Assembly: GCA_964353175.1 (NCBI GenBank)
Contig: CAYGUX010000004.1
Span: 119,050 to 183,049, forward strand
Direction: 5' to 3'
DNA: 64,000 nucleotides
DNA from: JAIYCX01 sp964353175
GTDB taxonomy: Bacteria; Bdellovibrionota_C; UBA2361; SZUA-149; DAOLCO01
Shown piece by piece: positions 15,785 to 24,232 of the stretch; position 1 is the stretch's first letter, and the number at the start of each line of letters is the position of its first letter. A program made the position numbers and the translations under genes. Under the pieces are notes generated by a model. That model had not been told where the DNA came from. It did no database searches and worked only from the letters and a program-made list of their open reading frames with translations.

Positions 15785-17635
15785 CTATTCTACTGTTACA
15801 CTTTTTGCTAAATTTCTAGGTTGATCTACATCAGTACCTCTATAAACTGCAACATGATAAGAAAGTAATTGTAGTGGAACCGCAAAAACCATCGGCATTA
15901 ACATCGGAGGTACTGCTCCAAGCTCGATAGTCTCCCAGGCTAAATCCTTCAACTCCTCTGATGGCTCATCAGTAACAGCAATAATTCTTCCACCCCTAGC
16001 TGCAACCTCCATCATATTGCTCATGACCTTTTCAAAATTAGGTCCGTCTCTTCCAATTAAAACAACCACAGGAAGCTCTTCATTAATAAGAGCAATCGGG
16101 CCATGCTTCATCTCACCCGCGGGGTAACCTTCCGCATGAATATAAGATATTTCCTTTAATTTTAAAGCCCCTTCTAATGCGATAGGATATAAGATCCCCC
16201 GCCCCAGGAATAGAAAGCCGTTGCTTTTTCCATACTTCTTAGAGATACGCTCAATTTGTTTATCTGCAAGTAAAGCTTTAGATATCATGCTTGGTAAATG
16301 CATTAAATTATCAGTATGTTCTCGAACTTCTGACTCACTAAGCTTCCCTTTAACTTTTGCAAAATGTAGAGCCAATAAAAATGCTGCCGTTAACTGAGTA
16401 ACAAATGCCTTTGTAGAAGCTACGCTAATTTCTGGTCCGGCATGAGTATAAAAGACACTTTTTACTTTACGTGCAATACTTGAACCAACAACATTACAAA
16501 TAGCCAAAGTATTTTCAGTATATTTACTGGCTAATGTTAAACCTCCCAAAGTGTCTGCAGTCTCCCCAGACTGACTAATGACCATAAACAAGGTCTCATT
16601 ATCCAAAAGTGGGGTACGGTATCTAAACTCCGAGGCATAATCTACTTCAGTAGGTATTCCTGCCAAACTCTCAAAATAGAACTTGGCAACCAAACCAGAG
16701 TGCCAAGCAGTACCACATGCGACTATTGAGATTTTCTTAATTTTTTTAATGTCATCGTCACTAAGTCCAATATCTTGAATTAAGACCTCACCATTTGACT
16801 GATTAACACGCCCACGGAATGTTTCAGTTACTACTTGAGGCTGTTCATTGATTTCCTTCATCATAAAGTGGCGATACCCACCCTTAGAGGCAGTAACTGG
16901 GTCCCATGATATTTGAGTTACAGGTCTTTCAACTGGCTTGCCTTCACTCTCAATATGGATTTCACCAATCTTTAGCTCCGCCATATCCCCATCCTCAAGG
17001 ATGATAACTTTCCTAGTGTATTCAAGGATAGCTGGAATATCAGAAGCAATAAAAACTTCTCCCTCTGCTAAACCTAACACCACTGGAGTTGAATTCTTCG
17101 CAATTACTAGGGTATCAGGGAATTTAGTTGACATTACGACTAGAGCATAACTTCCTCTAATCTCACTTGTCGCTTTCTTTAAAGCTTCAAATAAGGTCGC
17201 GGAATTCGGCAAATGATGATTGATTAGGTGAGCAGCAATTTCAGAATCTGTTTCAGAACTAAACTTGCAGCCTTCTTTTTTTAACATCTCACGTAGTTCG
17301 ACATAATTCTCTATAATACCGTTATGTACTACGCAAATATCACCCGCCACATGAGGATGGGCATTAGTTTCCGATGGCCTACCATGAGTTGCCCAACGAG
17401 TATGACCAATACCTATAGTTTGAACTGGAGGAGTATCAGTACCGTATAAATTCTTTTCAATTAGTGCGTTCCTTAAATTCGCAAGCTTCCCCTCTGCTCT
17501 ATGAAGTTGAAACACACCATTTTCGATAGAACAAACACCTGCTGAATCATAACCCCTATATTCTAACTTCTCTAATCCACCTACCAATACAGGCATTACA
17601 TTTCGAGGACCAATATAACCAACTATTCCACACAT
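15785..17635 (-). CDS. glmS: Glutamine-fructose-6-phosphate aminotransferase (isomerizing)
   Basis: A 616-residue GlmS, which makes glucosamine-6-phosphate from fructose-6-phosphate and glutamine, the entry to peptidoglycan and lipid A precursors. It begins MCGIVGYIGPRN, so Cys2 is the amidotransferase nucleophile; GHTRWATHG, HNGIIENY and SETDSE complete that domain. Two SIS domains follow (SQSGETADTL, STKAFVTQL), and it ends PRNLAKSVTVE as expected. It lies 23 bases after glmU, an operon order that couples two steps of UDP-GlcNAc synthesis. No glmS ribozyme is seen in the short gap. Confidence 0.97.
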   Translation of the reverse strand: MCGIVGYIGPRNVMPVLVGGLEKLEYRGYDSAGVCSIENGVFQLHRAEGKLANLRNALIEKNLYGTDTPPVQTIGIGHTRWATHGRPSETNAHPHVAGDICVVHNGIIENYVELREMLKKEGCKFSSETDSEIAAHLINHHLPNSATLFEALKKATSEIRGSYALVVMSTKFPDTLVIAKNSTPVVLGLAEGEVFIASDIPAILEYTRKVIILEDGDMAELKIGEIHIESEGKPVERPVTQISWDPVTASKGGYRHFMMKEINEQPQVVTETFRGRVNQSNGEVLIQDIGLSDDDIKKIKKISIVACGTAWHSGLVAKFYFESLAGIPTEVDYASEFRYRTPLLDNETLFMVISQSGETADTLGGLTLASKYTENTLAICNVVGSSIARKVKSVFYTHAGPEISVASTKAFVTQLTAAFLLALHFAKVKGKLSESEVREHTDNLMHLPSMISKALLADKQIERISKKYGKSNGFLFLGRGILYPIALEGALKLKEISYIHAEGYPAGEMKHGPIALINEELPVVVLIGRDGPNFEKVMSNMMEVAARGGRIIAVTDEPSEELKDLAWETIELGAVPPMLMPMVFAVPLQLLSYHVAVYRGTDVDQPRNLAKSVTVE

Positions 17636-17658
17636 TTTCTTATTCCTTTATTTCTCAA

Positions 17659-19056
17659 TTAAGATTTTTTTCTTTCTACCCAGCCTTCTTTAATAACTTG
17701 GCGACTGCGCCCGACTGCAAGTGATCCTGAACTTACCTTCTTAGTGATCACAGAACCTGCAGCCACGTATGAACTGCTCTCCAATTCCACAGGAGCAACT
17801 AAGGTAGAATTACTACCTACAAAAACACCGTCTCCTATTAGAGTTTTGTTTTTATTTTTACCATCATAGTTACAGATAATTGTACCAGCTCCGATATTAG
17901 ATTTCTCTCCGATACTAACATCTCCAAGATAAGCTAAATGGTTTGCCTTAGCGCCCTTGCCCATGTGACAAGCTTTAGTTTCCACAAAGTTACCGATCTT
18001 AACCCCTTCATCAAGCTTAGACTTAGGACGGATTTGCGCAAATGGACCTACGGTGACCCCTCTACCAATCTCAGACTCATCCACATAAGAACCTAATCTA
18101 AGCAAAACATCCTCATGTATCAATGAATCTTTAATCAGAGAATCACCTTCCAAAACGGCCCCTGAGCAAATCTTGCTTTTACCTTTAACTCTAGTATTTG
18201 CACCTAGGAATACATCACTTTCTATTTCCGAATCAGCATCTACAAAAACGGACTCCATAGACTCAAGAGTAACTCCATTTTGCATTAAAGACTTCAATCT
18301 GTTTCTTCTTGCATATTCTTCCAATAGATATAACTCATATCTAGTATTCGCACCTTTTACTGAATCTGAATCTAATGTTTCTGTAGCTTTAACATCCTTC
18401 TTATCAGCTAACATAAGGGCTGGAAGATCAGTCAAATAATATTCGCCCTGCTTATTATTCGTCTTAAGATGTGGAAGATATTCTCGTAAATATTTTTGAG
18501 AGGTTCTAAATATGCCTGTGTTAATTTCTGCGACCAAACGTTGGTCAGGGGTGCAATCCTTTTCCTCTACAATAGATGAAAATTTACTTTCAGAATCTCT
18601 GATTATTCGCCCAAAACCAAATGGGTTTTGTAATTTAACACTAAGAACATTTAAATCTGAAGCATCTTCTTGAACAAATGCACTGATACAATCTGAATGT
18701 ATAAGCGGGCAATCCCCGGGGATGATAATAACTTCACCATCTCTAGTGCCAAGATAATCGCTAGCAACTCTAGTCGCATGACCGGTGCCATTTTGTTCTT
18801 CTTGTTTTACAACATTTACCGGTATTCTAACTTCTAACTTGCTCTTAAGTAACTCTATTTCCCTACACACTTCCTCAAAGCCATAACCAGCAACGACGAT
18901 TACTTCATCTTTAGTGCTAAGCAATACAGCTCGTAGGCTAACTTCTAATAAAGTTCTACCTGAAATACGATGCAAGACCTTAGGAAGCTTAGACTTAAAC
19001 CTAGTCCCCTTGCCTGCAGCTAATATAATAGAATATGAAACAGTTTGATTATCCAT
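17659..19056 (-). CDS. glmU: Bifunctional UDP-GlcNAc pyrophosphorylase / glucosamine-1-P acetyltransferase
   Basis: I use the ATG at 19056 (MDNQTVSYS); a longer in-frame reading to 19137 would overlap the divergent methyltransferase gene. The uridyltransferase domain shows LAAGKGTRFKSKLPKVLH, QEEQNGTGHA and IIPGDCPLI; the C-terminal left-handed beta-helix carries hexapeptide repeats with GNFVETKACHMGKGAKANHL, YLGDVSIGEKSNIGAGTIICNYDGKNK and GSNSTLVAPV. About 465 residues, standard length. It completes UDP-GlcNAc synthesis after GlmS (GlmM is not here). First gene of a glmU-glmS operon. Confidence 0.96.
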   Translation of the reverse strand: MDNQTVSYSIILAAGKGTRFKSKLPKVLHRISGRTLLEVSLRAVLLSTKDEVIVVAGYGFEEVCREIELLKSKLEVRIPVNVVKQEEQNGTGHATRVASDYLGTRDGEVIIIPGDCPLIHSDCISAFVQEDASDLNVLSVKLQNPFGFGRIIRDSESKFSSIVEEKDCTPDQRLVAEINTGIFRTSQKYLREYLPHLKTNNKQGEYYLTDLPALMLADKKDVKATETLDSDSVKGANTRYELYLLEEYARRNRLKSLMQNGVTLESMESVFVDADSEIESDVFLGANTRVKGKSKICSGAVLEGDSLIKDSLIHEDVLLRLGSYVDESEIGRGVTVGPFAQIRPKSKLDEGVKIGNFVETKACHMGKGAKANHLAYLGDVSIGEKSNIGAGTIICNYDGKNKNKTLIGDGVFVGSNSTLVAPVELESSSYVAAGSVITKKVSSGSLAVGRSRQVIKEGWVERKKS

Positions 19057-19094
19057 AATTAAAACATATCTTTTTAACACACCTAGGCCATTTG

Positions 19095-20273
19095 ATGAAC
19101 GATCAGACGAAATTAGACCAAATACCGACAATAACACTCAAGAAAGATCGAGAAAGAAGCATAGGGCTTGGACATCATTGGGTTTTCAGTGGAGCTATTC
19201 ATGGAAATAGTCGGGAATTGACTGAGGGTTCCCTAGTAAACGTGCTCTCCCATACTGGCGACTCGCTAGGCTTGGCTTTTTTTGGTGAAGAATCCATTGC
19301 TTTAAGAATCCTAAGTTTTAATCCAACAAGTGATTTAAAAGAACTTTACTCAAATAAAATCAAACAGGCTTACGACCTTAGGTCGAAACTAAACCTTATA
19401 AATAAAGAAACGAACTCTTTCAGGCTCTTTCACTCAGAGGGTGACTTCATTCCTGGTCTTACAATTGATAAATACGATACGACCCTAGTCATACAAGCTC
19501 ATCACAAAGGTATATTGAGTCATCTTGAAATTATTAAAGAGTCTCTTCTAGAGAACATCCCTAATGTCCAGTGCATAATACTCCTAGATGAAGCGAATAG
19601 AGAAAACAAACGCAGCGTTATTTATGGTAAAGGCCCATGCACAGAGATCCTAGAAAACGGCATTAAGTACAATTTAGATATCTTCAAAGGACAAAAAACT
19701 GGTTTCTTTTTAGATCAAAGAGAAAATAGATTTTTACTTAGAACCTTGTCTAAGAACAAGTCAGTTTTAAACCTATATGCATACACAGGTGGGTTTAGTT
19801 TAAATGCTTTAAAAGGCGAAGCTAAAGAAGTTATCTCGGTTGAAGCCTCTCCCATTGCAATTGATCTTTTAGATGAAAATTTAAAGTTAAATAAGCTTTC
19901 GAACAAACACACTTCATTAAAAACAGACTGTATAGAATACTTAAAGCAGGAAACTACACAATTCGACATTGTAATTCAAGATCCTCCAGCCCTAGTAAAA
20001 AGAAGGCAGGATCTAAAAAATGGTTTATCTCACTATAAAGCCTTAACAGGACTAAGTTTAAATAGAGTAAAAAAAGGAGGCCTTTTTCTCTCTTTTTCTT
20101 GTTCGCAATTTGTAAGTAGCGACATGCTACTTCTGGAAAGCTTAAAAGCCGCTAAAAAAGAAGATGTTAAATTACAGATCGTAAAAAAGCTATTCCAAGC
20201 CCCATGCCATCCAATCAATCCTTGTCATCCGGAGTCGGAATACTTGAAGGGGTTCCTGTTTCGAGTAGGATAA
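19095..20273 (+). CDS. RlmI-like 23S rRNA cytosine-C5 methyltransferase
   Basis: About 392 residues, start ATG at 19095 or TTG one codon before. The N-terminal PUA-like part (LGHHWVFSGAIHG) is followed by an EEHD linker and a class I methyltransferase domain: GFFLDQRENRFLL, VLNLYAYTGGFSLNALKGEAKEV, and the catalytic-loop IQDPPALVK. This order fits RlmI (YccW), which makes m5C1962 in 23S rRNA. SFSCSQFVS carries a Cys in the usual active-site position. It is divergent from glmU with an intergenic gap of only about 40 bases, so their promoters must overlap. Confidence 0.88.
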   Translation: MNDQTKLDQIPTITLKKDRERSIGLGHHWVFSGAIHGNSRELTEGSLVNVLSHTGDSLGLAFFGEESIALRILSFNPTSDLKELYSNKIKQAYDLRSKLNLINKETNSFRLFHSEGDFIPGLTIDKYDTTLVIQAHHKGILSHLEIIKESLLENIPNVQCIILLDEANRENKRSVIYGKGPCTEILENGIKYNLDIFKGQKTGFFLDQRENRFLLRTLSKNKSVLNLYAYTGGFSLNALKGEAKEVISVEASPIAIDLLDENLKLNKLSNKHTSLKTDCIEYLKQETTQFDIVIQDPPALVKRRQDLKNGLSHYKALTGLSLNRVKKGGLFLSFSCSQFVSSDMLLLESLKAAKKEDVKLQIVKKLFQAPCHPINPCHPESEYLKGFLFRVG

Positions 20274-20372
20274 TCGATTTACTTAAAACTCTATTCATTT
20301 GAATAACTGTTCATTCCAGAACTTGCCTTTGCAGAACATTTTATTGAATAAAAAATAGAAAGAGCAGGGATC

Positions 20373-20406
20373 AAAGAGAGGCTAGAAGTCTAACCTCTCT
20401 CTTTTT
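20373..20406. terminator. Bidirectional intrinsic terminator between the RlmI-like and NRDE genes
   Basis: AAAGAGAGG pairs with CCTCTCTCTTT around a 12-base loop, with T- and A-rich flanks on both sides. It lies between two convergent genes and can serve both. Confidence 0.75.
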
Positions 20407-20428
20407 AACCTTTAAAAAATCCTAAATA

Positions 20429-21244
20429 TCATCTCCTAAACTCCTCCGTAGTACTATTCAATTGTTTGCCTTTCCTATCGTAGCTCCTTTCTGTCATACG
20501 AACCAATCCGTCATATCTAAGCGTAAGAACGCAACTTGAGATAGTACCGTAGTCCTCACCTTTTACAAAGATGCTAGACTTCTTCTCTTCCTTAAAATAA
20601 TCCAGACCAGTGTCCTGAACCTCTTCAGGCTTCGCCCTCCGAGAATCTTCCATGATAGCAAATAGGGTATCTTCAAGATACTCTACTCTAGTACACTCCA
20701 TGAGCCTAAATGGAGAATTGAAAAGCTCATCATCCAACAGGCTAATTCCTTTCTCCACCTTCCACCAAGGAGTATTTAAATACGCATTACTAACTCCATG
20801 GATTCCAGATTCTAGTGGGGTGAGAACTTTCGAGTGATTATCGTAGTGATACTGCCTATCCAGATCTCCAAATACTAAGTTATACCCTAGAGTCTTATGT
20901 GTCTCTGAGGAAAGAACTTCCACATGTTCTTCAATGCTCTGAGATGAACTAAGCCACCGCGGTACTAACTCCCCTCTTGCCACAGTTGGAGTTATCATTT
21001 CCCTTGTCTTCCTGACAAAAGTCATCATACCCAAACGACCAGATCTTGTTACACCGGCCCAGGTACCTCCCTTTTCCAAGTCCTTACCGGCACAAATCGT
21101 CCCCTTATCCCTTGCGCTTCCATTTTCGGACTCAGACCACCAATGTAGAGGTCTTGTATGTTTATCAAACCCCTCATCTCGGTTAAAAAGAATTATCAGG
21201 GGATGCTCAGGTTCGCGATCTTTAATAACAAAAAGTAAACACAT
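20429..21244 (-). CDS. TANGO2/NRDE-family protein
   Basis: From ATG 21244 (about 271 residues) the protein begins MCLLFVIKDREPEHPLIILF and has the name-giving NRDE motif (FNRDEGF), then GGTWAGVTRSGRLGMMTF and HGVSNAYLNTPWWKVEKG, all characteristic of the Ser/Thr-rich T10/TANGO2 family. A Cys follows Met1, as in N-terminal-nucleophile hydrolase folds. Human TANGO2 deficiency has been linked to CoA and vitamin B5 metabolism, and here the gene sits 4 bases downstream of a CoaC-like gene and in the same operon as a CoaB-like gene. An upstream in-frame extension to 21289 would overlap the CoaC-like gene and is not favoured. Confidence 0.88.
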   Translation of the reverse strand: MCLLFVIKDREPEHPLIILFNRDEGFDKHTRPLHWWSESENGSARDKGTICAGKDLEKGGTWAGVTRSGRLGMMTFVRKTREMITPTVARGELVPRWLSSSQSIEEHVEVLSSETHKTLGYNLVFGDLDRQYHYDNHSKVLTPLESGIHGVSNAYLNTPWWKVEKGISLLDDELFNSPFRLMECTRVEYLEDTLFAIMEDSRRAKPEEVQDTGLDYFKEEKKSSIFVKGEDYGTISSCVLTLRYDGLVRMTERSYDRKGKQLNSTTEEFRR

Positions 21245-21248
21245 TTTA

Positions 21249-21818
21249 TCACCCTTTTCCTTTCTGAAATTTAGCTTGAAAAATTTCATCTACAGAGGTA
21301 GCTATCTCTCGAGGTTCAAGCATTCTCTGTCCAAGACCTCCACTAGCTACAGTACCTACCTTTGGCCCTAAGAATGTTGCGCCCCATGATTTAAGGCGAG
21401 TAACATTCTCAACCACCGCAGGTTGTTCCCACATATTCTGAGCCATCGCAGGTGCTATAAACCAATTCTCACACTTGATGTTTGAAGCAAGAAGCGTAAC
21501 AGGATTGTTGTAAGCACCTCGACTCAGGTCAGAAAGACAACTCGCAGTACAAGGTGCGATAATTATCCCTTGAGCCCAATCAGCCCAATCTACATGCACC
21601 TCACCTGAGTTAGATTCTTGAGCAAGCCAAAGGTCTGCATAGGTCTTTTCCTTAGAAACTGACGAAAGAGTAAGAGGTGCTATAAACTTAGTAGCACTCA
21701 TAGTCATCGCCACTCTGACAGAATATCCGAGGTGCCTCAAAGCCAAACACAAACTAAGGCCCTTTACGCAAGCTACAGAACCAGTTAACCCCACAATAAC
21801 GCGTTTCAACTCCGACAT
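21249..21818 (-). CDS. CoaC-like flavoprotein (HFCD family), catalytic residues altered
   Basis: A 189-residue stand-alone member of the phosphopantothenoylcysteine decarboxylase flavoprotein family. Seen: IVGLTGSVACVKGLSL (FMN-binding start), a His in EVHVDWADWA at the place of the catalytic His, IIIAPCTASCLSDLSRGAYNN, and APAMAQNMWE. In CoaC the last motif is PAMNxxM with an essential Asn; here that position is Ala. The later ACGDxGxGRM motif, which carries the active-site Cys, reads ASGGLGQRM, so Cys is replaced by Ser. Standard decarboxylation of phosphopantothenoylcysteine is therefore doubtful; it may bind flavin and act on a related substrate. Middle gene of the operon. Confidence 0.82.
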   Translation of the reverse strand: MSELKRVIVGLTGSVACVKGLSLCLALRHLGYSVRVAMTMSATKFIAPLTLSSVSKEKTYADLWLAQESNSGEVHVDWADWAQGIIIAPCTASCLSDLSRGAYNNPVTLLASNIKCENWFIAPAMAQNMWEQPAVVENVTRLKSWGATFLGPKVGTVASGGLGQRMLEPREIATSVDEIFQAKFQKGKG

Positions 21819-21900
21819 GATAACTTCCTTAAAAATGGACAGATGAGCGACTCCAACAGATATTGGAGTCGCTCACATCGAAAAAATCCCCAAGTCAAAT

Positions 21901-22620
21901 TCAGATTCTTTTCAAAACCTCATCAAGCACTGCGATACTTGTTTCGGTCTTTTGACCAACAAAGTTCTTAATTTCTCCATTCCTAAATGTGAGCTGAAAA
22001 GGATGTTCTCCCGTGTTAGGATTAATCCGTTCAAGGTCATTGCCGATGCAGGCATCTGAGTTTGCTCGCTCCAACTGCTTAATCGCTGCACCATGAAGAA
22101 CTTCTTCACTCGCACCGACTAAGAGTTTAGAACCCACAATGAAACACTTAGGGCCTACAAGGCCTCTAATGCTATCAATCAGCTTCGGAGTCTTTCTGTA
22201 GGTAATTACTATTTCCTCTTTATCCGATGACATCTTTCCGTCAATCGCCACTGGCGCATAGTCTGGAGGTGCCGCCGTCATAAAAACTAGATCAGGCTTT
22301 ACCCTCGGTAGAATCTCCTTTAAGACTTCAGACAATTGATCAAAAGTCTTATAATACTTAACAGGCTCCTTAAGACTAACCAAAGGCTCAAAGACAGAAT
22401 CCTTTCTTTGCACCAAATAAGTTTCTACGCCTTTTTGAAGTAAATACCTTGCAAACATAAAGCCCAATTGCCCCTTAAAGATGTTATCCATCTCATGCAA
22501 CCAGTGCTCATGTAAGATAGGAGCTGCTCCATCAACCTTATGCAAACTAACCCTTCTAACCGCATCAAATCGAGTTTGTGCAGCGCCAGCAAATACAACA
22601 GCTTTTAACTTAGTTCTCAT
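21901..22620 (-). CDS. CoaB-like phosphopantothenoylcysteine-synthetase-fold protein
   Basis: A 239-residue protein resembling the C-terminal half of Dfp (CoaB). Matches by order: VVFAGAAQTRFDAVRRVS at the start of the Rossmann fold, a KGQLGFMFARYLLQKG helix, FMTAAPPDYAPV (compare AAVADY), GKMSSDKEEIVITYRKTPKLID and a late ANSDACIGNDLERINP segment (compare the CANDV region). It is separate from the CoaC-like protein instead of fused, with 82 bases between them. The similarity is distant, so it could have a different ligase or hydrolase activity. First gene of the three-gene operon, opposite the two-domain Lrp gene. Confidence 0.75.
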   Translation of the reverse strand: MRTKLKAVVFAGAAQTRFDAVRRVSLHKVDGAAPILHEHWLHEMDNIFKGQLGFMFARYLLQKGVETYLVQRKDSVFEPLVSLKEPVKYYKTFDQLSEVLKEILPRVKPDLVFMTAAPPDYAPVAIDGKMSSDKEEIVITYRKTPKLIDSIRGLVGPKCFIVGSKLLVGASEEVLHGAAIKQLERANSDACIGNDLERINPNTGEHPFQLTFRNGEIKNFVGQKTETSIAVLDEVLKRI

Positions 22621-22653
22621 GATCTTTATCCTTTCGAAAGAGAGAGCAGGAAC

Positions 22654-22671
22654 TTAGGACTCTTGTCCTAA
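22654..22671. promoter_or_regulatory. Palindrome in the leader of the CoaB-like operon
   Basis: TTAGGAC and GTCCTAA form a perfect 7-bp inverted repeat with a 4-base TCTT spacer, 34 bases upstream of the CoaB-like ATG. Its symmetry and place between the operon and the divergent Lrp gene make it a candidate operator; a small RNA hairpin is the alternative. The rest of 22672-22909 shows no other feature I can name. Confidence 0.45.
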
Positions 22672-22909
22672 TAAAACCTTATAATGATCCCTACTCACCA
22701 AGCCTCAAAGATAAATGCGATGAAGCCCAGTGAGTAAAAAATTTAACTTCTACCCAAATGTAGCAACGGGTTCGTTGCGTTGTGCTCATTACTTAATGGA
22801 TAGCTTTGATATTCGGCAATAGTATTGCCAAAACTGCCTATAAATGAAATTATTAGAATTCAATAGCTTAGAAATAGGGTAATATTTAAATATTTTTCCA
22901 AGGCACAAT

Positions 22910-23887
22910 ATGCGCGCAGTAAAAATTGACAAGCTGGACAAACGAATTCTCTATGAATTAGACCTAAATTCTAGACAAACTTCATCTGAGATTGCACGAA
23001 AAGTAAAGCAGGGAAGAGATAGAATTGAGTATCGCATAGAGCGCCTGATTGACCTGAAAGTAATTAGAAAATTTACAGCTTCAGTCAATTTAGCTTCTCT
23101 TGGATATACGATTTATAAAATGTATATCCGCCTAGATTCTGGTAATACAAAAAGTAAAGAATTTATCTCCTACCTGCGCAAACACAATAGAGTTTACTGG
23201 ATCGCGCTAAGTGACGGTAGTTGGGATCTAATGTTGGCAATATTTGCACGCTCTGGTTTCGACTACTTCAAAACTCAGCAAGAAATTTTATCTAAATTTA
23301 GTGCTATCATTGTTAACATACAAAGGTATCAATTGATTGAGTTGGACGTGTATAACAAACACTACCTGGTAGGCTCCGGAGATAGACATGTTTTAGTTGG
23401 AGGAGAACAGAAACTTAATCAACTTGATTCAGTGGATGAAAGGATATTAAAAGAAATATCGAATAACTCTAGAAGGTCAAATGTCGAACTTGCAAACAGA
23501 CTAAATACTACCCCCGCTATCATAAAAGGCAGGATAGAAAGAATGAGCTCTAAAGGTATCATTACAGGCTTTAGAGTTGAGATCGATCTTCCAACTTTAA
23601 ATATGGCATTTTTTAAAACCCAGCTCTTTTTAAAAAGCTATGACTCAAAAAGCCTAAATAGATTAAGAGATTACTGCAAAAAAGCTCCCAACATTACCTA
23701 TCTTATTCAACAAATTGGAGATTGCAGTTTAGAAATTGAATCCGAAGTAGAAGGCTACGACCATTATCACAAACTAATAGATCAGTTAAGGCAGGAGTTC
23801 TCCTCTTATATCAGAAACTTTCAAACTGTACTTGTAAGGAAAACGTATTTCAATTGGGTGCCTAGTGACCTCGGGGATGGACCCTAG
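22910..23887 (+). CDS. Two-domain (tandem) Lrp/AsnC-family regulator
   Basis: A 325-residue protein with two complete Lrp units. Unit 1: HTH at about residues 8-55 (LDKRILYELDLNSRQTSSEI, GRDRIEYRIERL) followed by an effector domain to about 150. Unit 2: HTH at about 172-220 (DERILKEISNNSRRSNVELA, VIKGRIERM-like AIIKGRIERM) and a second effector domain. Ordinary Lrp proteins have one of each and dimerise, so this is a built-in pseudo-dimer as found in some archaea and bacteria. It is divergent from the CoaB-CoaC-NRDE operon and is its likely regulator, perhaps sensing an amino acid or cofactor-related ligand. Confidence 0.85.
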   Translation: MRAVKIDKLDKRILYELDLNSRQTSSEIARKVKQGRDRIEYRIERLIDLKVIRKFTASVNLASLGYTIYKMYIRLDSGNTKSKEFISYLRKHNRVYWIALSDGSWDLMLAIFARSGFDYFKTQQEILSKFSAIIVNIQRYQLIELDVYNKHYLVGSGDRHVLVGGEQKLNQLDSVDERILKEISNNSRRSNVELANRLNTTPAIIKGRIERMSSKGIITGFRVEIDLPTLNMAFFKTQLFLKSYDSKSLNRLRDYCKKAPNITYLIQQIGDCSLEIESEVEGYDHYHKLIDQLRQEFSSYIRNFQTVLVRKTYFNWVPSDLGDGP

Positions 23888-24090
23888 ACGATAATCACCT
23901 TTCAGAATTCTTTTCCTTAGTTATTATAACAACTTAATCACCCTAACAAGAACGACCCCACGCTCCATCTCTAAAGCCTTGAATAAATGCTCGCATTTGT
24001 TATAGTCCCGCACTTGCTAGGTGGTATAAGCAAATTCCTTTTACTTTCTTGGTGATTTCAATTTTAAATATGGGTAGATGAATTACACCT

Positions 24091-24135
24091 CTTAGACAGT
24101 AGAAAATTCTGTAATTTAATTTTCTACTGTCTAAG
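24091..24135. promoter_or_regulatory. 18-bp perfect inverted repeat upstream of xylA
   Basis: CTTAGACAGTAGAAAATT at 24091-24108 is followed by a 9-base spacer and its exact reverse complement at 24118-24135, about 97 bases before xylA. There is no T-run after it, so a plain terminator is unlikely. It could be an operator, an mRNA-stabilising stem, or a short mobile palindrome. The remaining bases of 23888-24232 contain nothing else I can support. Confidence 0.6.
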
Positions 24136-24232
24136 CAGGTAGTATTATATTTGTAGGTTTTGTGACTTACGAGGTTTCGTTGAAACCAATGTCTGCTGAT
24201 GACAAGAACCGCCTTTTGAAAGGGCAACAATC

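Noticed and set aside
17659..19137. Longer start for GlmU
   Set aside because: The extra residues are not GlmU-like and would overlap the divergent methyltransferase gene; ATG 19056 fits better.
24000..24230. Minus-strand open frame before xylA
   Set aside because: It spans the perfect inverted repeat and has no recognisable protein features.
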